Of a DNA stretch of 64,000 bases, positions 60,044 to 64,000 are shown piece by piece (the stretch's first letter is position 1; the number at the start of each line of letters is the position of its first letter). The notes beneath the pieces are model-generated. The model was given only the letters and a program-made list of their open reading frames with translations. It did no database searches and was not told the DNA's origin. Made by a program: the position numbers and the translations under genes. Location of the stretch: assembly GCF_016306625.1 (NCBI RefSeq), contig NZ_JACOII010000033.1, forward strand, positions 1-64,000, read 5' to 3'. Source of the DNA: Xenorhabdus lircayensis. GTDB taxonomy: Bacteria > Pseudomonadota > Gammaproteobacteria > Enterobacterales > Enterobacteriaceae.

Positions 60044-60247
60044 ATGACTAAAACTGACTATCTGATGCGTTTGAGAAAATGCACTTCTATTGAAACACTG
60101 GAACGTGTAATTGAAAAGAATAAATACGAACTCTCGGATGATGAACTTGAACTGTTCTATTCCGCTGCTGACCACCGTTTGGCTGAACTTACCATGAATA
60201 AACTCTATGATAAGATCCCATCATCTGTTTGGAAATTTGTCCGCTAG
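60044..60247 (+). CDS. hha: Hemolysin-expression modulator Hha
   Basis: The 67-residue protein is nearly the same as E. coli Hha (72) from [10 protein letters not shown] onward. It keeps the [21 protein letters not shown] segment and [28 protein letters not shown], including the basic contacts to H-NS. It lacks five residues at the extreme N-terminus. Hha binds H-NS and silences horizontally acquired genes, so it likely matters for the accessory regions of this genome. Confidence 0.97.
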   Translation: MTKTDYLMRLRKCTSIETLERVIEKNKYELSDDELELFYSAADHRLAELTMNKLYDKIPSSVWKFVR

Positions 60248-60327
60248 ACTGAAGTGATCAGATAGGAAGTGACTAAAGCCGGTAGCTATTATCGGCTGAC
60301 TGCATAAATCAATGATGAGCTTGAAAA

Positions 60328-60441
60328 TGGTGAGGGCTCTGCCAGCGACATCCCGGCACACACATCCCCTGCTATGGCTGCTTCCTTCCGGATCTGACCA
60401 AGTTAACAAGTTAGCGTTGCGGGAGAACCAACAGAGCCCCC
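60328..60441 (-). ncRNA. ffs: 4.5S signal recognition particle RNA
   Basis: On the minus strand the 114-base RNA begins GGGGGCTCTGTTGGTTCTCCCGC (60441 leftwards), matching E. coli 4.5S RNA. It contains the universal SRP core with tetraloop GGAAG-type apex (TCCGGAAGGAAGCAGCC) and asymmetric-loop bases. It ends CCGGGATGTCGCTGGCAGAGCCCTC, pairing with the start. It binds Ffh. The position between hha and tesB matches the backbone of E. coli. Confidence 0.95.
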
Positions 60442-61131
60442 ATTGACGTTAGCTTCAAATTTCGAAGCGGCGGCCATTATCTTTCATACATCATAAAATA
60501 GCAAGGCCACTTCACTTGAATGCTGTATTCTTGCTCATCGTGATGTAAAAACCATCAAAACAGCGTCAAAGAACTAAAATTTCTGCTTAACAAAATACTA
60601 TTTGGTACTTTTCCTGATTTTTCATATTATCTTCAATTTTTTCAGTACAATAGCTATATTCCATGACAAATTAGCCTATATAATATACTGGCAATAAACA
60701 GATAAAATAATAAAAAATACATTCAATAACACTAATGAATCATTTTTATATCATATAAAAAACCAATAATTGTACAATAACAACTCAAATAAAATATAAA
60801 CATTCTCTTTTTCGTCCTCTAAAAATCAAGAAATAACTATATAAATCAATAAATAAACACAATAAACACAATAAACACAATAAACACAATAAACACAATA
60901 AACACAATAAACACAATAAACACAATAAACACAATAAACACAATAAACAATGTCATTCTCATTATTTGGTAAATATTGATAAAATTAATAGTGATAATTT
61001 ATATCCAAAATAAAAACGCAAGGATAAATTTTATTTACAATTAAACATGTTTTTCTTCTAATATATAAAGACTTATTATCTACAATAGTTATTCATGCGT
61101 TTTAAACGCTCTTAAAAAGCAAAGGCATGTT
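60442..61131. other. 690-base AT-rich region with 9-bp tandem repeats, upstream of tesB and ffs
   Basis: Apart from the tandem array at 60852-60950 the region is strongly AT-rich with no credible ORF. It must hold the ffs promoter (left end) and the tesB promoter (right end). In E. coli this interval carries ybaY and ybaZ; neither is present here. Confidence 0.5.
60852..60950. repeat. Tandem 9-bp repeat array (AATAAACAC x 10-11)
   Basis: The unit AATAAACAC is repeated ten times perfectly from 60852, followed by one copy with a changed last base (AATAAACAA, 60942-60950). No reading frame spans it. The unit is a multiple of three but lies about 180 bases before tesB in non-coding DNA. Confidence 0.97.
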
Positions 61132-61986
61132 ATGGGCCAGACATTACAAAATTTAATTAACCTGATGCATCTGGAAAAAATAGAAGAGGGAATTTACCGA
61201 GGCCAGAGTGAAGATTTAGGGTTTCCTCATGTTTTTGGCGGACAAGTAATAGGTCAAGCTCTATATGCAGCAAAACAAACTGTTGCAAATGATAGAATGA
61301 TTCATTCCTTCCACAGCTATTTTCTACGCCCGGGTGATATCCATAAGCCCATCGTTTATGACGTTGAAATATTACGTGATGGGAAAAGCTTCAGTGCTCG
61401 CCGTGTCAGTGCAATACAACATGGTTTGCCTATTTTCTACATGACTGCTTCCTTTCAAGGCCATGAAGAAAGCTTCGAGCACCAAAATACCATGCCTATA
61501 GTCCCACCCCCAGAAGAGTTAGAATCCCAAGAAGAAATTGCAAAAAAAATAGCTGGTCCCCTCCCTGCCAAACTAAAAGAAGCTTTTTCCGCACCACCAC
61601 TGGAAATGAAACTGGTTAAACCTCACAACCTACCTAACCATTCACCAAACGCTCCTGTTCGTTATGTTTGGTTCCGCAGTAATGGAAAAATGCCGGAAGA
61701 TCCATTCACTCACTATTGTTTGCTAGGTTATGCTTCAGATTTCAATTTCCTGCCCACGTCATTACAGCCCCATGGCGTAGGTTTTATGGAACGCAATATG
61801 CAAGTAGCCACAATTGACCATTCAATGTGGTATCACCGCCCTTTCAATATGAATGATTGGCTACTCTATGCAATCGAAAATCCATCCGCATCAGGAGCCC
61901 GTGGTTTTGTTCGTGGGCATATCTATAGCCGTGAAGGTGTGCTCATCGCTTCCGCGGTTCAGGAAGGAGTAATCCGAAAGCTGTAA
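61132..61986 (+). CDS. tesB: Acyl-CoA thioesterase II
   Basis: TesB hydrolyses medium- and long-chain acyl-CoAs in the cytosol. The 284-residue protein is a double hotdog fold: first half [53 protein letters not shown] and [15 protein letters not shown]. The second half has [18 protein letters not shown] with the catalytic Asp (about residue 204) and [13 protein letters not shown]. Length matches E. coli (286). It is convergent with amtB. Confidence 0.97.
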   Translation: MGQTLQNLINLMHLEKIEEGIYRGQSEDLGFPHVFGGQVIGQALYAAKQTVANDRMIHSFHSYFLRPGDIHKPIVYDVEILRDGKSFSARRVSAIQHGLPIFYMTASFQGHEESFEHQNTMPIVPPPEELESQEEIAKKIAGPLPAKLKEAFSAPPLEMKLVKPHNLPNHSPNAPVRYVWFRSNGKMPEDPFTHYCLLGYASDFNFLPTSLQPHGVGFMERNMQVATIDHSMWYHRPFNMNDWLLYAIENPSASGARGFVRGHIYSREGVLIASAVQEGVIRKL

Positions 61987-62021
61987 TGAATTAAAGAAGC
62001 ACTATAATACTGTAATAATAT

Positions 62022-62094
62022 GCCGTAATAACAGAAGTGAGCGTTGCGCTATTATTGTTGCCCTATTACTCATTTTATTTTCTGTTACTACGGC
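62022..62094. repeat. Long inverted repeat between convergent tesB and amtB
   Basis: GCCGTAATAACAGAA (62022-62036) pairs with TTCTGTTACTACGGC (62080-62094) at 14 of 15 positions across a 43-base loop. It lies midway between the convergent genes and may act as a transcript-end hairpin. No T-run follows. Confidence 0.7.
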
Positions 62095-62127
62095 ACGGCA
62101 TACAGTTTTCGAAGAAGCAAAATATAA

Positions 62128-63408
62128 TCAGTTATAAGCACTTTCACCATGTGAAGTAATATCCAAGCCTTCCCTTTCTGATTCAATACTAATGCGCAGC
62201 CCAACCAATTTATCAGCAATCTTAAATGAGATGTAAGCAGCTACCGATGACCAGACAATACAGACCAATATACTAATAACCTGAATACCAAGCTGTCTTA
62301 GCATTGTCATCCCTTCAGGAAACCCTGTTCCACCTAAAATAGATGCAGTAAAAATACTTGTCAACAAACAACCAACGATGCCACATACTCCATGTACACC
62401 AAAAACATCACAGACATCATCAACACGTAACCACCGTTTCAGTATGACCACTCCCCATAAACCGGCAACACCCACAATCAACCCCATAACCAAAGCACCA
62501 CCGATCCCCACTGTTGCCGCAGCAGGTGTAATTACCACTAGGCCCGAAATACACCCAGAACATGCCCCTAAAAGCGAAGGTTTCCGACGGAATAACCACT
62601 CAGAAGAAACCCATGACAATACCGCACCTGCCGTTGCTATCACGGTATTCATTAGAGCTAGCGCTGAGATGGCATTCACTGCACCAGCAGAGCCCACATT
62701 AAAACCGAACCAACCGATATAAAGGATCGCTGTTCCAATAAAAGTCATTGGTAAGTTATGAGGTTTAAACGCTTCCCGTCCAAATCCTGAACGCTTTCCA
62801 AGTAAGTAAGCCCCAACCAACCCCGCTGCTGCCGCATTAATATGAACAACCGTCCCACCAGCAAAATCCAAAGCGCCATCCTCAGCAAGCCAGCCTCCTC
62901 CCCATACCATATGTGCCATAGGAATATAGGATGCCGTCAGCCATAACACACTAAAAATCAACAAAGCTGAAAAACGAATTCTTTCGCACAAAGCTCCCAC
63001 GACCAAAGCAACAGTGATACAAGCAAATGCACCTTGGAAAACAACATGAATCAATTGGTAGAAACTGCCATTCAGATCAGTTATGGATATATTTTTCAGC
63101 ATGACCTGATCTAACCCACCCCAAAAACGGTTGCCTGCCTCAAAAGTCATACTGTAACCGTAAACAAACCAAAGCACATAAACCAATGAAAAACTGACAA
63201 TCACCTGAGACATCAATGACAATACATTTTTGCGGCGCAGTAATCCCCCATAAAACAAGGCAATTCCGGGTATTGTCATAAAAAGCACAAGTACCGTATT
63301 CACCAGCATAAATACCGTATCAGCTTTATCGAGGGTTGCTTCCGCAGCAAAAGCGAATGAAGGAAAACTGACCGTAATACCAGCTATGGATAAAAGTTGC
63401 TTCTTCAT
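62128..63408 (-). CDS. amtB: Ammonium channel AmtB
   Basis: The 426-residue protein has a cleavable signal peptide (LSIAGITVSFPSFAFA) and 11 membrane helices. Conserved segments are IPGIALFYGGLLRRKNVLS, MAHMVWGGGWLAEDGALDFAGGTVVHINAAAAGL (with the first pore His) and DDVCDVFGVHGVCGIVGC (second pore His). It conducts ammonia/ammonium and is blocked by GlnK under nitrogen excess. It follows glnK by 14 bases in one operon. Confidence 0.97.
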   Translation of the reverse strand: MKKQLLSIAGITVSFPSFAFAAEATLDKADTVFMLVNTVLVLFMTIPGIALFYGGLLRRKNVLSLMSQVIVSFSLVYVLWFVYGYSMTFEAGNRFWGGLDQVMLKNISITDLNGSFYQLIHVVFQGAFACITVALVVGALCERIRFSALLIFSVLWLTASYIPMAHMVWGGGWLAEDGALDFAGGTVVHINAAAAGLVGAYLLGKRSGFGREAFKPHNLPMTFIGTAILYIGWFGFNVGSAGAVNAISALALMNTVIATAGAVLSWVSSEWLFRRKPSLLGACSGCISGLVVITPAAATVGIGGALVMGLIVGVAGLWGVVILKRWLRVDDVCDVFGVHGVCGIVGCLLTSIFTASILGGTGFPEGMTMLRQLGIQVISILVCIVWSSVAAYISFKIADKLVGLRISIESEREGLDITSHGESAYN

Positions 63409-63422
63409 TTTTCATCCCCTAT

Positions 63423-63761
63423 TTACAGTGCTGAATCATTCGTTTCACCCGTCCTGATCCGGACGGCATGCTGTAACTCAAAGATAAAAATCTTCCCATC
63501 GCCCATTTTCCCTGTAAATGCAGTTTGTTGAACAATATGGATAATTTCCTCAATCCGTTCATCATTGGTAGCAATATCAATCTTAACTTTAGGCAAAAAG
63601 TTAACATTATATTCAGCACCTCGATAAAGTTCGGAATGACCTTTTTGACGCCCAAATCCTTTTACTTCCGTGATAGTCATACCTTGTACACCTATATCAG
63701 CAAGTGCTTCCCGTACTTCTTCCAGCTTAAATGGTTTTATGATGATGGTGATCAGCTTCAT
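63423..63761 (-). CDS. glnK: Nitrogen regulatory P-II protein GlnK
   Basis: The start is set at MKLITIIIKPFKLEEVREAL (63761), giving the standard 112 residues. The T-loop has the uridylylation Tyr51 in GAEYNVNFLPK, and the B and C loops (TGKMGDGKIFIFEL, VRIRTGETNDSAL) bind ATP and 2-oxoglutarate. GlnK docks onto AmtB to close it. The operon has a clear sigma-54 promoter. Confidence 0.97.
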   Translation of the reverse strand: MKLITIIIKPFKLEEVREALADIGVQGMTITEVKGFGRQKGHSELYRGAEYNVNFLPKVKIDIATNDERIEEIIHIVQQTAFTGKMGDGKIFIFELQHAVRIRTGETNDSAL

Positions 63762-63802
63762 ACTTCCCCCGCTTTTTTGCTGTGTTTGCACAAGAGAAGG
63801 TG

Positions 63803-63818
63803 AGCAAGGAATATGCCA
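63803..63818 (-). promoter_or_regulatory. Sigma-54 promoter of glnK-amtB
   Basis: On the minus strand TGGCAT-N5-TTGCT (63818 down to 63803) matches the -24/-12 consensus TGGCAC-N5-TTGCW at all but one position. It lies 42 bases before the glnK start. Activation by NtrC under nitrogen limitation is expected. Confidence 0.9.
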
Positions 63819-63876
63819 ACAGTTAAAAATGATATGTAATCAGATTGTTATAGAAGAATATCTCTAAAGAAGGGAT

Positions 63877-63908
63877 AAAAAGGGGAGCAGCAAGCACAAT
63901 CACTCCCC
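63877..63908 (-). terminator. Intrinsic terminator of mdlB
   Basis: GGGGAG / CTCCCC (6 bp, 63903-63908 and 63882-63887 on the minus strand) is followed by TTTTTATCCC, ten bases past the mdlB stop. Confidence 0.82.
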
Positions 63909-63917
63909 ATATGCACA

Positions 63918-64000
63918 CTAAACGGGCACAGATTCATTCAAAGTCTCACCAACCTGTTGGAGTTGGTACATTTGATAATAGCGCCCACGCCTTGCCAGTA
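63918..64000 (-). CDS. mdlB: C-terminal end of ABC transporter MdlB (partial)
   Basis: The last 26 codons read LARRGRYYQMYQLQQVGETL and end SVPV, then TAG. The RYY/WQMYQLQ-x-x-GE ending matches E. coli MdlB, a heterodimeric multidrug-type ABC exporter that precedes glnK. Only the C-terminus is inside the window. Confidence 0.8.
   Translation of the reverse strand, partial: LARRGRYYQMYQLQQVGETLNESVPV

Noticed and set aside
60852-60950. CRISPR array
   Set aside because: The repeats are 9-bp and directly tandem, with no spacers and no cas genes nearby.

Overview
The window is a chromosomal segment of a gammaproteobacterium of the order Enterobacterales. The gene order cysS-ppiB-lpxH-purEK, ybbPA-tesA-ybbO-cnoX-qmcA-ybbJ-cueR-copA, ushA-fsr-ybaL-gsk, hemH-adk-htpG-recR-ybaB-dnaX-apt, priC-rsmS-mscK, acrRAB-tomB-hha-ffs-tesB-amtB-glnK-mdlB follows the E. 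coli backbone with local losses. The AT-rich intergenic DNA, a decayed P4-type satellite, an orphan VgrG module and toxin remnants suggest a Xenorhabdus/Photorhabdus-like member of the Morganellaceae. That placement is an inference, not proven by any single marker here.

Region 1 (1-8963, mostly minus strand) is accessory DNA. A type VI secretion cargo module (candidate membrane-anchored immunity protein, candidate cysteine-hydrolase effector, VgrG, DUF4123 adaptor, PAAR tip) lies beside a broken P4-like satellite. The satellite keeps an integrase, an AlpA-type regulator, a primase truncated before its helicase domain, and GGTGAACAG-type iterons. It abuts the 3' end of tRNA-Arg(TCT), its likely attachment site.

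Region 2 (9154-20460) is housekeeping DNA (folD, ybcJ, cysS, ppiB, lpxH, purEK with a PurR box) broken by two accessory patches. One is a startless toxin-like ORF remnant followed by a small unknown gene. The other is a nucleoside-channel / MFS transporter / RutA-like flavin monooxygenase cluster next to a truncated riboflavin-synthase-like gene.

Region 3 (20528-33250) holds the ybb block, the CueR-regulated copper ATPase gene and a small toxin-antitoxin-like pair whose toxin is broken. copA encodes three N-terminal metal-binding domains. Between the second and third it carries a slippery CCCAAAA, an immediate -1-frame stop and a downstream stem. This looks like a programmed frameshift making a free two-domain copper chaperone.

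Region 4 (33288-54700) is backbone: ushA, fsr, ybaL, gsk, wzz, hemH, adk, htpG with a clear sigma-32 promoter, recR-ybaB-dnaX with a dnaX frameshift signal, apt, priC, rsmS, mscK and ychN. Only wzz remains in the hemH-gsk interval, which in Yersinia carries the whole O-antigen cluster.

Region 5 (53926-64000) holds the AcrAB efflux system with its repressor and operator, tomB-hha, the 4.5S RNA gene, tesB, the sigma-54 driven glnK-amtB operon and the end of mdlB. Two perfect short tandem arrays (17-bp units upstream of gsk, 9-bp units upstream of tesB) are possible variable-number loci.
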